Assembly: GCA_023251875.1 (NCBI GenBank)
Contig: JAHEXY010000014.1
Location: 1 to 64,000, forward strand
Origin: Bacteroidota bacterium
GTDB lineage: Bacteria; Bacteroidota; Bacteroidia; JAHEXY01
Length of the DNA: 64,000 bases
Direction of reading: 5' to 3'
Below the pieces are notes generated by a model. It saw only the letters and a list, made by a program, of their open reading frames with translations, searched no databases and was not told where the DNA came from. This document shows, one piece after another, positions 9,041 through 19,117 of the stretch. Within the stretch, counting starts at the first letter, position 1. Each line of letters opens with the position of its first letter. A program made the translations under genes and the position numbers.

Positions 9041-10573
9041 ATGGCTACAGATAGTTTACATAGTTTAATACATATTTTAAGTATTGAAGAAAAAAAGAAA
9101 ATTAAAAAACTTTTAAAAACGGATACTAAAACAGAAGAGCTAGGGCATAATTTAAATTTTTTTTTAGCTTTTGAAGAATGCCTTGAATTTAATAAAGAAG
9201 ATATTCAAAAAAGATTAAAACTTACCAATAATGATAATCTCTTTAGTGTAGTTAAATATAATTTATATCAAAAAATTTTAGATATTTTATGGGAAACTTC
9301 AACTAAAAATGAAATTAAAGATCAAGTAAATCAACTAATCGAAAAATCTGAAATATTATTTAATAAATGCTTGTTTAATGAAAGTTATAAACTATGCCTT
9401 GATGCAAAAGAACTAGCAAAAGAATATGAATTGGTTGGAGCTTTATACAATATCATTAATCATGAATTACGATTATTATCAAAACTAGGGGGGCAGGATT
9501 TTTATACTAAGGTTGAAGAAGTGCTTAATGAACAGGAAAGAGAAATAGAAAAATCTAGAAATATAGTTCAATATAATAAGCTATATTATAAATTAGTATA
9601 TGCTATATCGGGTAATAAATGTAGCAAACAAGAATCAACTGAAATTATTAATAAGTTAGTTCAAGAACCCTTATTAAATGATTACGACAAGGCCTTATAC
9701 TTTAACAGTAAAAGGCTGTTTATTAATATTAATGTTCTTCTCACTGATATTTCAGGCAATAATAAAAATCGTATTGAATTGTTAAAAAAAGAAATTGAAT
9801 TATGGGAAAGTCATCCTAAGTTTAAGGAGCTTCATCAGTTTATTTTTTACTTACAGCTCTATAATTTACTTGATTTATGTATTGACGAAAATGAGTTTGA
9901 TAATTTTAATTCTTTATTTGAAAAATTTAAAATTAAACCCACAGAATCGAGGTACAATCAAGATTCTGTTTTATTATTTTCTGAAATTTTAAAAGCAAAA
10001 ATTGCAACAAAAGAGGGAGATACAAAAACAGGTTTAACAATTTGCAAAAAGCTATTGAATATGGATGTTATCAATAGCAATTCTATTGTACATAATCATT
10101 TTAAATTAATACTTAATTATTATTGTGCCTATGCTTATTTTTTAAATAACGATTTCAAAAATGTTAACGTTTATATAAATGAGATAATCAATAATAAATG
10201 GCAAGCCGGAAAAGAGTTGATTAATTTTGTTAGATTATTTTCTGAAATAGTTTTATTAGAATCTAAAAAACAAGCACTAATGCTTCATTCGCTTGAGTCG
10301 ACAAAAAAATATTTTGAACGACATAATTTGCTAAATAATTTTGAGAGGATTCTTTTAAAACAGCTTAAAGAAATTATAAATGCTGATTCTTTAAAAGAAA
10401 TAAAAGAGTTATTCTTAAAGTTTAAAGAACAATTAACAGGTTCATATACTCCTGCTCAATTAATAAAATCAACCAATGTATTTGATATTGTAGCATGGGC
10501 AGATTCTAAAATTGAAGGAAAACCCATGGTTGAAATATTAAAAGATAAAGCAAATAATAAAATTATTTTATAA
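9041..10573 (+). CDS. Helical TPR-like cytoplasmic protein of unknown function
   Basis: A 510-residue, strongly alpha-helical and Lys/Glu-rich protein with no signal peptide or membrane segment. The repeating helical pairs (for example LFNKCLFNESYKLCLDAKEL and CAYAYFLNNDFKNVNVYI) look like divergent tetratricopeptide repeats, but none fits the consensus well. It follows the propeller genes by 56 bases, over a CCCTC-rich hairpin, and converges on the fumarylacetoacetase gene with a 6-base overlap. I do not recognise a family. A scaffolding role is only what the repeat type would suggest. Confidence 0.6.
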   Translation: MATDSLHSLIHILSIEEKKKIKKLLKTDTKTEELGHNLNFFLAFEECLEFNKEDIQKRLKLTNNDNLFSVVKYNLYQKILDILWETSTKNEIKDQVNQLIEKSEILFNKCLFNESYKLCLDAKELAKEYELVGALYNIINHELRLLSKLGGQDFYTKVEEVLNEQEREIEKSRNIVQYNKLYYKLVYAISGNKCSKQESTEIINKLVQEPLLNDYDKALYFNSKRLFININVLLTDISGNNKNRIELLKKEIELWESHPKFKELHQFIFYLQLYNLLDLCIDENEFDNFNSLFEKFKIKPTESRYNQDSVLLFSEILKAKIATKEGDTKTGLTICKKLLNMDVINSNSIVHNHFKLILNYYCAYAYFLNNDFKNVNVYINEIINNKWQAGKELINFVRLFSEIVLLESKKQALMLHSLESTKKYFERHNLLNNFERILLKQLKEIINADSLKEIKELFLKFKEQLTGSYTPAQLIKSTNVFDIVAWADSKIEGKPMVEILKDKANNKIIL

Positions 10574-11845
10574 AGCCGACAACACTTTGTTTTTTACTTC
10601 TCCAAAACCTATTCGTGTGAGTTCATTTTCTGCAAATCCTTTCATAATTACAGTATCATGATCATTGATAAATTTTCTTTCGCTGCCATCTGCTAATTTT
10701 AATGGTTTTGTTCCTCTCCATGTTAATTCAAGCATAGATCCATAAGAATCAGGCGTGGGGCCGCTAATAGTTCCTGATGCATACAAATCTCCTACATTAA
10801 TATTGCAACCATTTGAAGTTTGATGCGCCAATTGCTGGCTCATGTTCCAATACATGTATTTAAAATTTGAAGTACATACTTTAAATGGTTCTTTATCTTG
10901 TGCTTTTATATATACTTCCAAATTGATGTTAAAATTTTTGTTTCCTGAAAACTCAAGATAGGGAAGTACTTTAACATCTTGTTCAGGTCCTTTGGTTCTA
11001 AAGGGTTCCAATGCATCAAGTGTAACAACCCATGGTGAAACTGATGAGGCAAAGCTTTTTGCAAGAAAAGGTCCTAATGGAACATATTCCCAGGTTTGCA
11101 TATCTCTGGCTGACCAATCGTTGAAAAGCATAAGCCCCCAAATATGATCTTCGGATTCAGCAATAGAAATTGATTCTCCAAGCTTAGTAGCATTACAAGT
11201 AGTAAAAGCCATTTCCAATTCAAAATCGAGAGAACGTGTTGGAACAAATATAGGAGCTTCGGCATCTTGAGGTTTTATTTGACCTTTTGGCCTATGAAAT
11301 TTTGTACCCGAAACAACAATAGAAGAAGCCCTGCCATGATAACCAATGGGTATGTGTTTCCAATTAGGAAGTAGTGCATTTGCCGGATCGCGAAACATAG
11401 AACCTACATTGGTAGCATGTTCTTTGCTTGAATAAAAGTCGGTATAATCATTAATCTTAATAGGTAAAAGCAATTCTACTCTATCAATTGGATATAACAC
11501 TTTGGAATTTATTTCAGCATTATCTCTTAGGCTAGCATTGTTTTTTTCAAATAAATCGGATAAGGTATTTCTAACATCAGCGCAAACTTTTTTGCCCAAT
11601 GCCATAAAATCATTTAAAGAACTTGACTTAAAAACTTGTGTTGAGAAATTACACTTATTAAAATATCCCTCATGTGCCAATGCAGAAAGATCAATTACGG
11701 TATTACCAATAATACTTCCAACCCTTGGTTTTTTATCTTTTTCAATGGATTTAAAAATTCCAAAAGGTAAATTTTGAATGGGGAAGTCGGAATTTTTTTC
11801 AACTTTTATCCAAGATTGAAGAGATGGGTTGTTGGCTTTGATCAT
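10568..11845 (-). CDS. fahA: Fumarylacetoacetase
   Basis: Catalyses the last step of tyrosine/phenylalanine degradation, hydrolysing 4-fumarylacetoacetate to fumarate and acetoacetate in the cytoplasm. The 425-residue length is normal. Visible landmarks include YTDFYSSKEHATNVG (metal-binding Asp and catalytic His region), the GYHGRASSIVVSG loop, DFELEMAF with the metal-binding glutamates, and LFNDWSARDMQTWEYVPLG with the later metal Asp. The N-terminal SH3-like domain (residues 15-120) is present. The gene is isolated here from other tyrosine-pathway genes. The ATG at 11845 gives the full domain. Confidence 0.95.
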   Translation of the reverse strand: MIKANNPSLQSWIKVEKNSDFPIQNLPFGIFKSIEKDKKPRVGSIIGNTVIDLSALAHEGYFNKCNFSTQVFKSSSLNDFMALGKKVCADVRNTLSDLFEKNNASLRDNAEINSKVLYPIDRVELLLPIKINDYTDFYSSKEHATNVGSMFRDPANALLPNWKHIPIGYHGRASSIVVSGTKFHRPKGQIKPQDAEAPIFVPTRSLDFELEMAFTTCNATKLGESISIAESEDHIWGLMLFNDWSARDMQTWEYVPLGPFLAKSFASSVSPWVVTLDALEPFRTKGPEQDVKVLPYLEFSGNKNFNINLEVYIKAQDKEPFKVCTSNFKYMYWNMSQQLAHQTSNGCNINVGDLYASGTISGPTPDSYGSMLELTWRGTKPLKLADGSERKFINDHDTVIMKGFAENELTRIGFGEVKNKVLSAL

Positions 11846-11904
11846 ATGTTTGTTCTAAGATTACTTATAGGTAAAGAGGATAAATTATCTACTCTGAAAA
11901 ACTA

Positions 11905-11962
11905 GAAGTCAGAAGACGGAAGTCCGAAGTTAAACTACTTCTAGCTTCCGTCTTCCGACTTC
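11905..11962. terminator. Long hairpin between exonuclease and fahA
   Basis: GAAGTCAGAAGACGGAAG at 11905-11922 pairs with CTTCCGTCTTCCGACTTC at 11945-11962, an 18-bp stem with one mismatch. It sits directly 3' of the exonuclease stop and 5' of nothing else, so it probably ends that minus-strand transcript. The sequence resembles dispersed repeat hairpins of the phylum. Confidence 0.6.
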
Positions 11963-11970
11963 GGACTTTC

Positions 11971-12750
11971 TTACAAAGATAACTTCGTTTGCAATTCTCT
12001 CAATTTTATTTCTGTCAATATTTTTTTTGTATAAAGCGGAAAATCACCTTCCATCATCCAATTGTAATACGATGGTTCTTCTTTTAATAAACGGGTAACC
12101 GTTTTTCCTTTGTGTTTTCCGAAATTAAAAACCTCCTCGCCTTTTTCATTGTATACAATTCTCCCTGCAAAATCAACATTAGAAGTTTTAGATGAAAAAT
12201 CGTGCAAAAAATCAATATCATTTTTTAATTCAGAATACCTTTCCAGCTGTGCGGCAAAGACTTCATAGGTAGCTTCTACATCTGCCAATGCACTGTGTGC
12301 ATTTACTAGTTCTTTTGTGCAATAAAATTTATACGCAGCACTCAATGTTCGTTGTTCCATTTTATGAAAAATGGTTTGCACATCAATAAATTTTCTGTTT
12401 TTGATATTAAAATCAACATCAGCCCTTAAAAATTCTTCAACCAATAAGGGTACATCAAATTTATTGGAGTTGTATCCGGCAAAATCACAACCTTGCATAA
12501 AGCGGCTCAAATCTTTAGCAATAGCTTTAAAAGTTGGTTTGTCTTGCACATCGGCATCATAAATACCATGTATTGCTGATGCTTCTTTGGGAATGGGAAT
12601 AGTAGGATTGATTCTGTATTCTTTTGATTCTTTATTCCCATTTGGATTAATTTTTAAAATTGCAATTTCAACAATTCTATCTTTAGCAATGTTAATACCC
12701 GTAGTTTCAAGATCGAAAAAAATTAAGGGACGTTTTAGTTCTAGCTTCAT
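11971..12750 (-). CDS. DEDDh 3'-5' exonuclease (DNA polymerase III epsilon-like)
   Basis: The exonuclease domain covers residues 1-175. Motif I is FFDLETTGI (Asp and Glu), motif II lies around CDFAGYNSNKFDVPLL, and motif III is HSALADVEATYEVF (catalytic His and Asp). The C-terminal ~70 residues (FNFGKHKGKTV, then YYNWMMEGDFP) form the small domain often attached to such nucleases in this phylum. A free-standing enzyme of this kind is usually a repair or RNA/DNA trimming exonuclease, not the replicative proofreader. That distinction is inferred from architecture. Confidence 0.85.
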   Translation of the reverse strand: MKLELKRPLIFFDLETTGINIAKDRIVEIAILKINPNGNKESKEYRINPTIPIPKEASAIHGIYDADVQDKPTFKAIAKDLSRFMQGCDFAGYNSNKFDVPLLVEEFLRADVDFNIKNRKFIDVQTIFHKMEQRTLSAAYKFYCTKELVNAHSALADVEATYEVFAAQLERYSELKNDIDFLHDFSSKTSNVDFAGRIVYNEKGEEVFNFGKHKGKTVTRLLKEEPSYYNWMMEGDFPLYTKKILTEIKLRELQTKLSL

Positions 12751-12811
12751 TATATATGAATAGTTTAAGATTTATTTTGGAATGCGGATAACGCTGATTA
12801 TAATGATAAAA

Positions 12812-14485
12812 TTATTTTGTGTCAGGTTTTGGAGGTATAATTGATTTAATAGGAGGAGTAATTGGTTTAACAGGTGTTTGGGTAAGAGCAGCATCTTTTT
12901 CCATTATAATATTTTTTAAAATTTCAGCCTGAAAAGAACCTTTATCTAAAATGTCAATATCTTCTGAGTGATTTTTAAATCCATCTGCTTGCACATCTAT
13001 AGTATACTTTCCGGGAGCAAGAATAATTACGTATTTTCCACTTTTTTCAATTGGCACATAGTTACCTACAATTTCAGAGGTTTCAAGGCTGGTAATGGTG
13101 ATATAGGCTTTTATTTTAGGATTGGCACTATCTCCATTAAATACCACACCCTTTAAAACAGTTTGAGGTGTTTCAATATCATTAAAAATTACCTGATAAA
13201 TATCTAAATCTCCAAAACCACCAGGCCTATGCGCTGATACATATCCATATTTTTGATTTTTAGAAAGTGAAAAAGTTAAATCATCATTAGGCGTATTAAT
13301 GGGATATCCAATATTGGTAGCTGTTGACCATTGTTGTTTATCATCGTCCCATTGAGATTTAAAAATATCATAACCACCCATTGTAGTATGGCCTTGTGAA
13401 CAAAAATAAAGAGTTTTACCATCAGCAGAAATTATTGGATAATTTTCATCAAATTCTGTATTCACATTATCTCCTAAATTAACAGGAACACCCCAATCTC
13501 CGGTAGGTAATTTTTTCGACATAAATAAATCAGTTCCCCCATGTGTGTTTAATCCTTCACTTGCAAAATAAACTTCTTCTCTATCCGCATCAAGAGAAGC
13601 TGCCCATTCATATTTGTCGGTATTCAAACCTTTCATGGGCATAGCTTTTTGAAAATTTTTACCTTTTGATGTACTTGCCATATAAAGATCTCCTAAAATA
13701 TCGTAGCCATTATTGATGAAAACAAGTAAGTTTCTTCCATCTGGCGTTAGTCCTACCACTTGCTCATCGTATTCTGTATTTACGGAATAACCAATACTTT
13801 TTGCTTTTGCCCATTTTCCTCCTTTCTCTTGTGAAATAAAAACATCGGCAGTATGATATCCATCTATATCAATAATTTCGCCTGTAACTCCTTTCCTTCT
13901 TGTCGAAAATACCATAAAAGATTCATCTTCAGGAACAAATGGGGCATAATCGGGGCCATCAGAATTTACATCTTTACCCACATTTTTAAATGTAACATTG
14001 GTTGGAAATTTCATTAATTCTTTTCCATTATTACACATTTCAATTAAACGATCGGCTTGTTTTATATTTTCAGTTTCATTAGGAGCAAGTTCTTTAAATT
14101 TATCAAATGCAGTAATGGCTTCATCAAATTTATAATTTAAGTGATAGGCTTTTCCTAAATAAAAATAGGTGATGGATTCAACATCTTTTTGGCTTATTAA
14201 ATATTCGAGATAGGGAAGAGCCTTTGATTTATCAATATTGGTATTGATATAACAAATAGCAATATTCATTTTATATTTAGCATTATCCGGTTCTTCTTTT
14301 AGTAAAACAAGATATTCTTTTAATGCATCTTTATAATCTCCGGTTTTAAAATAATCGCCTGCAATTTTAGGGTCTCCAAATACTTCGCCTTGAGCAGGAA
14401 TTTGCTGAGCTAAAAGCCTAAACGAAAGAATTAAAGTGCAAAAAATAATAAACATTGCTCCTCTTATTCTGTAAAATAGAGACAT
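12812..14485 (-). CDS. TPR-PD40 envelope protein without OmpA domain
   Basis: About 557 residues. A signal peptide (ending LLAQQ) precedes a TPR block (residues ~40-140 of the mature chain), then a PD40/WD40-like propeller with repeated blocks such as FDENYPIISADGKTLYFCSQ. A carboxypeptidase-regulatory-like beta sandwich follows (VLKGVVFNGDSANPK), and the tail is Pro/Lys rich. This is the PorE-like layout of T9SS-associated envelope proteins, but the peptidoglycan-binding OmpA domain is absent. I start it at the ATG at 14485; the longer frame uses a TTG abutting the upstream stop. It lies 39 bases after the OmpA-bearing paralogue, so the two are probably one operon. Confidence 0.8.
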   Translation of the reverse strand: MSLFYRIRGAMFIIFCTLILSFRLLAQQIPAQGEVFGDPKIAGDYFKTGDYKDALKEYLVLLKEEPDNAKYKMNIAICYINTNIDKSKALPYLEYLISQKDVESITYFYLGKAYHLNYKFDEAITAFDKFKELAPNETENIKQADRLIEMCNNGKELMKFPTNVTFKNVGKDVNSDGPDYAPFVPEDESFMVFSTRRKGVTGEIIDIDGYHTADVFISQEKGGKWAKAKSIGYSVNTEYDEQVVGLTPDGRNLLVFINNGYDILGDLYMASTSKGKNFQKAMPMKGLNTDKYEWAASLDADREEVYFASEGLNTHGGTDLFMSKKLPTGDWGVPVNLGDNVNTEFDENYPIISADGKTLYFCSQGHTTMGGYDIFKSQWDDDKQQWSTATNIGYPINTPNDDLTFSLSKNQKYGYVSAHRPGGFGDLDIYQVIFNDIETPQTVLKGVVFNGDSANPKIKAYITITSLETSEIVGNYVPIEKSGKYVIILAPGKYTIDVQADGFKNHSEDIDILDKGSFQAEILKNIIMEKDAALTQTPVKPITPPIKSIIPPKPDTK

Positions 14486-14524
14486 GCTTTTTTTAGGAAA
14501 TAGGCTTTTAATAGGTGAAATCAA

Positions 14525-16474
14525 TTATTCAGTTTTAAGTATAGTTAACTCTGTTCTTCTATTTAATTGCATACCTTCTTCGGTATTGTTATCAGCAATA
14601 GGTTTTGATTCCCCATATCCTTTTGCAACTAGTCGAGCAGGTTCAATTTTCTTAGAAACCAAATAGGCAACAACTGATTTAGATCTTTCTTGCGATAATT
14701 TTAGGTTATACTCATCAGTTCCTTTGGCATCCGTGTGGCTGGCTATTTCAATTACCATTTTGGAGTTATTAACCATTAATTCGTATAATTTATCTAATTC
14801 AGATTGTGATTCCGATCTAAGAGAAGCTTTATCAAAATCATAAAAAATATTATTGAGTGTAACTTTGGCACCCACTTTAATAGGAGCGAGGGTAATAGGG
14901 TTACTAATTTCTCTATACGATGATCCTTGCGGGATATTTAAATTTTCTGATTTAAACAAACGATCATTGGCTTCATAGGTTACGCTATAATTTTTACCGG
15001 GTTCAAGAATAAAAAGAAATTTCCCTGTTTTAGAATTGGGTTTATAAATACCTTGTATTTCACTTGTAGTAATATCGGTAACAGTAATGGTAGCATCATC
15101 AGGTACAGAACCATCAGCATCTTTAAATGTTCCTTTTATTACAGTAAGCGGAATTTCTTTAGCGTCCGGATATTTTATTAAGTAAAGATCTTGTCCACCT
15201 ACTCCATCTGCTTTAAATGATGAATAATAAGCTCTTTTTCCATCAGCCGAAGGAACATAAAAAACGTCATCGCCTGTAGTATTAATAGGTGCGCCAATAT
15301 TATAGGCTTCTGTCCAATTACCTTCTTCATTAATGTTAGTAACAAAAATATCAAAACCGCCCATGCTTTTATGACCTTGTGAGCTAAAAAATAAGGTTAC
15401 ACCATCCGGGTGAATATAGGGAGCATCTTCATCGTTTGAAGTATTTACTTCGCTTCCTAAATTTTCAGCTCTTGACCATTCTCCATTGGGCAGTTTTTTT
15501 ACCCTGTAAATATCTCGTCCTCCAAAACCGCCTGATCTATCACTTACAAAATACAAAGTTTGTCCATCTGCAGAAATACTAGCACTGGGTTCCCAAGCTT
15601 TACTATTAATCGTAGTCCCCATTTTTACGGGAGCGGTCCAAATATCACCAATAAGTTTACTGATATAAATGTTTCCATCTCCTAAATCATCTTTATAGGT
15701 AAGTAATGTTTGTCCGTCTACAGATAAGGCAATTGAAGCATCATGTTCTACGGTATTAATGTTGGTTCCTATGCTTACGGGTTCATTCCACTCTCCATTT
15801 ACTTTTTCAGATGTATACACATCTTCGTAATATTTACCCTCTTCAGTAGTTTTTCCACCTGTACTTCCTTCTCTTCTAGACGTAAAAATAATAGTAGCTT
15901 CATCGGCTGTAATTAAAGGGGCATATTCATCATAAGGAGAATTAATGGCTTTTAAATTTATAATCTCCATTTTTTGTTGAGGCCTCTTCATAATGCTTTT
16001 TCCATTTTCGCAATATTCAATCTCTTTGTCAACATCTAAAAGCATTTGTTTTTCAGCTTCTGTTTTTCCTTTTAACAAGGTTTTATAATGTTGTAAGGCC
16101 TCAATAGCTTCATCAAATTTGTATGCAAAATGATAGGCCCTGCCTAATTGGTAATAAGCATCTTGAGGAGCTTTTCTTTCTTTAGCGCTTTCTTCGTTAT
16201 ACGTTTCGGTTGTAGCTAAAATAGCATCTTGTAAATAAGTAACGGCATCAGCTTTATGAGTGAGTGAATGTAAATAGCATTCACCAATTCTAAAGTTAAC
16301 ATTAGCATTGCCTTGATCTAAGGCATCTAATTCTAATAGTAAAGGAAGTGCTTTATCATAAGCGCCTTCTGCCATAAAAGCTTGAGACTGATCAAATTTT
16401 TTCTTGAAATCTCCATTTTGAGCAGATGATACTATACAAAATAAAATTATTACTGAAGTAAATAGTATACGCAT
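14525..16474 (-). CDS. PorE-like TPR-PD40-OmpA family lipoprotein/periplasmic protein
   Basis: A 649-residue exported protein (signal peptide ending SSAQ). In order it has TPR repeats (residues ~25-150), a PD40 propeller (~185-430, with SADGQTLYFVSDRSGGFGGR-type blades), a carboxypeptidase-regulatory-like domain (~455-530) and a C-terminal OmpA domain (~540-649). In the OmpA domain IASHTDAKGTDEYNLKLSQ and LSQERSKSVVAYL are diagnostic for peptidoglycan binding. This is the architecture of PorE, which links the T9SS to the cell wall. Several paralogues per genome are usual, so a dedicated T9SS role is likely but unproven. First gene of a two-gene unit. Confidence 0.85.
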   Translation of the reverse strand: MRILFTSVIILFCIVSSAQNGDFKKKFDQSQAFMAEGAYDKALPLLLELDALDQGNANVNFRIGECYLHSLTHKADAVTYLQDAILATTETYNEESAKERKAPQDAYYQLGRAYHFAYKFDEAIEALQHYKTLLKGKTEAEKQMLLDVDKEIEYCENGKSIMKRPQQKMEIINLKAINSPYDEYAPLITADEATIIFTSRREGSTGGKTTEEGKYYEDVYTSEKVNGEWNEPVSIGTNINTVEHDASIALSVDGQTLLTYKDDLGDGNIYISKLIGDIWTAPVKMGTTINSKAWEPSASISADGQTLYFVSDRSGGFGGRDIYRVKKLPNGEWSRAENLGSEVNTSNDEDAPYIHPDGVTLFFSSQGHKSMGGFDIFVTNINEEGNWTEAYNIGAPINTTGDDVFYVPSADGKRAYYSSFKADGVGGQDLYLIKYPDAKEIPLTVIKGTFKDADGSVPDDATITVTDITTSEIQGIYKPNSKTGKFLFILEPGKNYSVTYEANDRLFKSENLNIPQGSSYREISNPITLAPIKVGAKVTLNNIFYDFDKASLRSESQSELDKLYELMVNNSKMVIEIASHTDAKGTDEYNLKLSQERSKSVVAYLVSKKIEPARLVAKGYGESKPIADNNTEEGMQLNRRTELTILKTE

Positions 16475-16634
16475 AAACTTAGATTAAATTATACAAACCT
16501 ACATGATTTTTTTAAAACAACACAAAGTAATGAAAACATTTAAAATCGTAAATATATTTTTTAAAATGATTTATCAAAACAAGAAGGTAAACTATTTATG
16601 AGCTTACGATTGTGGATTACTTTTTTTATCAGAT

Positions 16635-17957
16635 TTAAAATTCTCGATTGATATCAAATGATTCTAAATAATCGGCTACCTTACGTACAAAACTTCCGCC
16701 AAGAGAACCATCAACAACTCTGTGGTCGTATGAAAGAGAGAGAAACATCATGTGTCTAATACCTATGGTATCTCCTTGTGGCGTTTCAATAACGGCAGGC
16801 TTTTTACGAATGGCCCCAACTGCTAATATGGCTGCTTGTGGTTGATTAATTATTGGCGTACCCATCACATTACCAAATGAACCTACATTGGTAATGGTAA
16901 AAGTACCATCTGTAACTTCATCGGGTTTTAATTGGCTATTGCGAGCTCTGTTGGCTAAATCATTTACTTTTTTGGTAATACCTAAAAGATTGAGTTGATC
17001 GGCATTTTTGATAACAGGTACAATTAAATTTCCAGAGGGAAGTGCAGTGGCCATTCCAATATTGATGAATTTCTTTATTATTATTTTATTCCCATCAACC
17101 GATACATTTATTCTTGGTAAATCTTTTATTGCTTTAACAACAGCCTCAATAAAAATAGGGGTAAAGGTAATTTTTTCGTTTTCTCGCTTCTCAAATTGTT
17201 TTTTTACTTTTTCACGCCATAAAACCAAATTGGTTACATCGGCTTCAACAAATGATGTTACGTGTGGGGAAACATGTTTAGACATTACCATATGATCGGC
17301 AATGAGCTTACGCATGCGATCCATTTCTATAATTTCAACATCACCGGAAACAGATGATTTGGCATTCGTATTTGTAGTTTGAATTTCAGGTTTGCTTTCT
17401 TGTTTCACCTGAATTGGTTTCAATTCTGCGGTACTATTTTTTTGACTGAGAAAAGAAAGTACATCTTCTTTTGTTACTCTTCCTTCTTTTCCACTTCCTT
17501 TAATAGTTTCAAGTGTTTCAAGGGCAATATTTTCTTGTTTAGCAATATTTTTTACCAAAGGGGAATAAAATTTTTTTGCATTATCGAAACTAAGTGAAGA
17601 AGTATGTTCTGTTTTAAGAGCAGTGGTAGTTGCAACATTAACTACCTCTTGGAGAGGTTCTTTTTTTTGTTCTTGTATAAGTTCTTTTTTAGGAGTGTTT
17701 ATTTCAGCACTTCCATTTGAAGTAGAAATTTGAGCAATAATCGTATCAATTTTTACTACATCCCCTTCTTTAAATAATTTTTTTGTTAATATGCCGGCAG
17801 TAGTAGAGGGTACTTCAGTATCAACTTTATCGGTAGCTATTTCTAATAAGGCCTCATCTTCTTCAATTCTATCACCTTCATTTTTGAGCCATTTGGTAAT
17901 GGTTGCTTCCATTACGCTTTCTCCCATTTTGGGCATAACAACATTTATTTGAGACAT
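16635..17957 (-). CDS. 2-oxo acid dehydrogenase E2 component (dihydrolipoyl acyltransferase)
   Basis: A 440-residue acyltransferase core of a 2-oxo acid dehydrogenase complex. It has an N-terminal lipoyl domain with the lipoylated lysine in EIATDKVDTEVPS (about residue 43) and a flexible linker. An E3/E1-binding domain follows (~residues 135-170, ending GKEGRVTKEDV). The catalytic domain has TNVGSFGNVMGTPIINQPQ and the active-site SLSYDHRVVDG near the C-terminus. The substrate class (pyruvate, 2-oxoglutarate or branched-chain) cannot be fixed from this gene. The single lipoyl domain and sequence flavour suggest a branched-chain-type E2. No E1 or E3 gene is adjacent. Confidence 0.9.
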   Translation of the reverse strand: MSQINVVMPKMGESVMEATITKWLKNEGDRIEEDEALLEIATDKVDTEVPSTTAGILTKKLFKEGDVVKIDTIIAQISTSNGSAEINTPKKELIQEQKKEPLQEVVNVATTTALKTEHTSSLSFDNAKKFYSPLVKNIAKQENIALETLETIKGSGKEGRVTKEDVLSFLSQKNSTAELKPIQVKQESKPEIQTTNTNAKSSVSGDVEIIEMDRMRKLIADHMVMSKHVSPHVTSFVEADVTNLVLWREKVKKQFEKRENEKITFTPIFIEAVVKAIKDLPRINVSVDGNKIIIKKFINIGMATALPSGNLIVPVIKNADQLNLLGITKKVNDLANRARNSQLKPDEVTDGTFTITNVGSFGNVMGTPIINQPQAAILAVGAIRKKPAVIETPQGDTIGIRHMMFLSLSYDHRVVDGSLGGSFVRKVADYLESFDINREF

Positions 17958-18090
17958 ATTTTTCTGCTTTTATAGGCAGCAAAAATACGATAATATTTTG
18001 TGATTTAGTAAGGGCTAAGTAATAAATAAACCTGCATCATAGTTTGCTGGTTTTGGTAAATAATTAAAGGTTATAAGTTATAAAAAAATA

Positions 18091-18127
18091 AAAAGGGTAG
18101 GCTCAATTAAAGAACCTACCCTTTTTT
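18091..18127. terminator. Intrinsic terminator between E2 and the T9SS protein
   Basis: AAAAGGGTAGG pairs with CCTACCCTTTT around a short AT loop, with a run of T on both strands. It lies 27 bases 3' of the minus-strand gene ending at 18154, so it should end that transcript, and it would also work in the other direction. Confidence 0.8.
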
Positions 18128-18153
18128 AGTATGAATTAAACAGCTAATAAAAA

Positions 18154-19065
18154 CTATCTGTTTCTCAAAAATACTTTTTTAGTGAAATTGCCACTTTCTG
18201 TTTGAATAGAAACAACATACATGTTTCCGGCAGATTCATTAATATTTATTTGAGTATTGGCTTCAGAAATAGCAGTAGTATACACTTCTTGACCAAGAGC
18301 ATTTGTTACATAAATATTTCCTTTAGGTAATTTACCGTTTGAAAAATTAACATTAATATTATTGTGGAAACTATACACAGAAACATTATTTAATGCTTGA
18401 ACTGTTTTAATAGATGCAGCAGCTGTATCTTCTCCAAGATCTAAAGTATCTCCTGTTGAAAGCATATAATTAACAGTAGAATTATATGCAAAATCTTTAA
18501 TTGTCATGGAAGTTAAATCTGCACTAACATCAAATCTTGCCCATCCAAAATATGTATTTGATCCATCTTTTATTTTTAAAGCAGCATATTTATCTTGAGC
18601 CCCTAGCCAATCTCCTCCAGTAAATGATTGACTTAAAGCTGGAACAGTAGCCATAAATCCCATTAAAAAGTAAGATTGATTTGCCCAATCCATTTTGCTA
18701 TTAATTTTAACACTTTTATTATTAGCTACCGGGCCATAATATTTTTGAGTGCCATAGCTACTTGCAGTTGTAAAATTAACTTCATTGCTACCGGCAGGTT
18801 GTAATCCAGCAAATTTAGCTAATACTGACAATCCTTGGTAAGTATAACTTTTGCTTGAAAGAAAAACGGCAAAATCAGCATTACTATCGCCATTTAAGTC
18901 TAAGGAATATTGCTCACCTCCATTAATGGTAACATCAGGATCAACATCAGTATACACAACACCGCCAGCGTTTGCAGTACCACCAATTGCTAATAAAGCA
19001 GTAGCAGCTGTAGAATACGTTTTAATTTTTTTTGTAACATCACTTGTAAGGGTAGATTTTTTCAT
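18154..19065 (-). CDS. Secreted T9SS protein with calcium-loop-like motif
   Basis: A 303-residue protein. A signal peptide (ending TANAGG) leads into VYTDVDPDVTINGG and YSLDLNGDSNADFAVF; the latter is a DxNxDxxxDF loop resembling calcium-binding repeats. Residues ~60-205 are a Gly/Ser/Thr-rich beta domain with no family I can name. The last ~75 residues (VSVYSFHNNINVNF, then GQEVYTT, then AGNMYVVSIQTESGNFTKKV) are a T9SS sorting domain. The gene is flanked by its own terminator and by another T9SS cargo gene. Confidence 0.7.
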   Translation of the reverse strand: MKKSTLTSDVTKKIKTYSTAATALLAIGGTANAGGVVYTDVDPDVTINGGEQYSLDLNGDSNADFAVFLSSKSYTYQGLSVLAKFAGLQPAGSNEVNFTTASSYGTQKYYGPVANNKSVKINSKMDWANQSYFLMGFMATVPALSQSFTGGDWLGAQDKYAALKIKDGSNTYFGWARFDVSADLTSMTIKDFAYNSTVNYMLSTGDTLDLGEDTAAASIKTVQALNNVSVYSFHNNINVNFSNGKLPKGNIYVTNALGQEVYTTAISEANTQININESAGNMYVVSIQTESGNFTKKVFLRNR

Positions 19066-19117
19066 TGCTAAATGTTTTTAAGTTTTAGAAACGCAAGTTA
19101 CTATTTATCTTTTAATA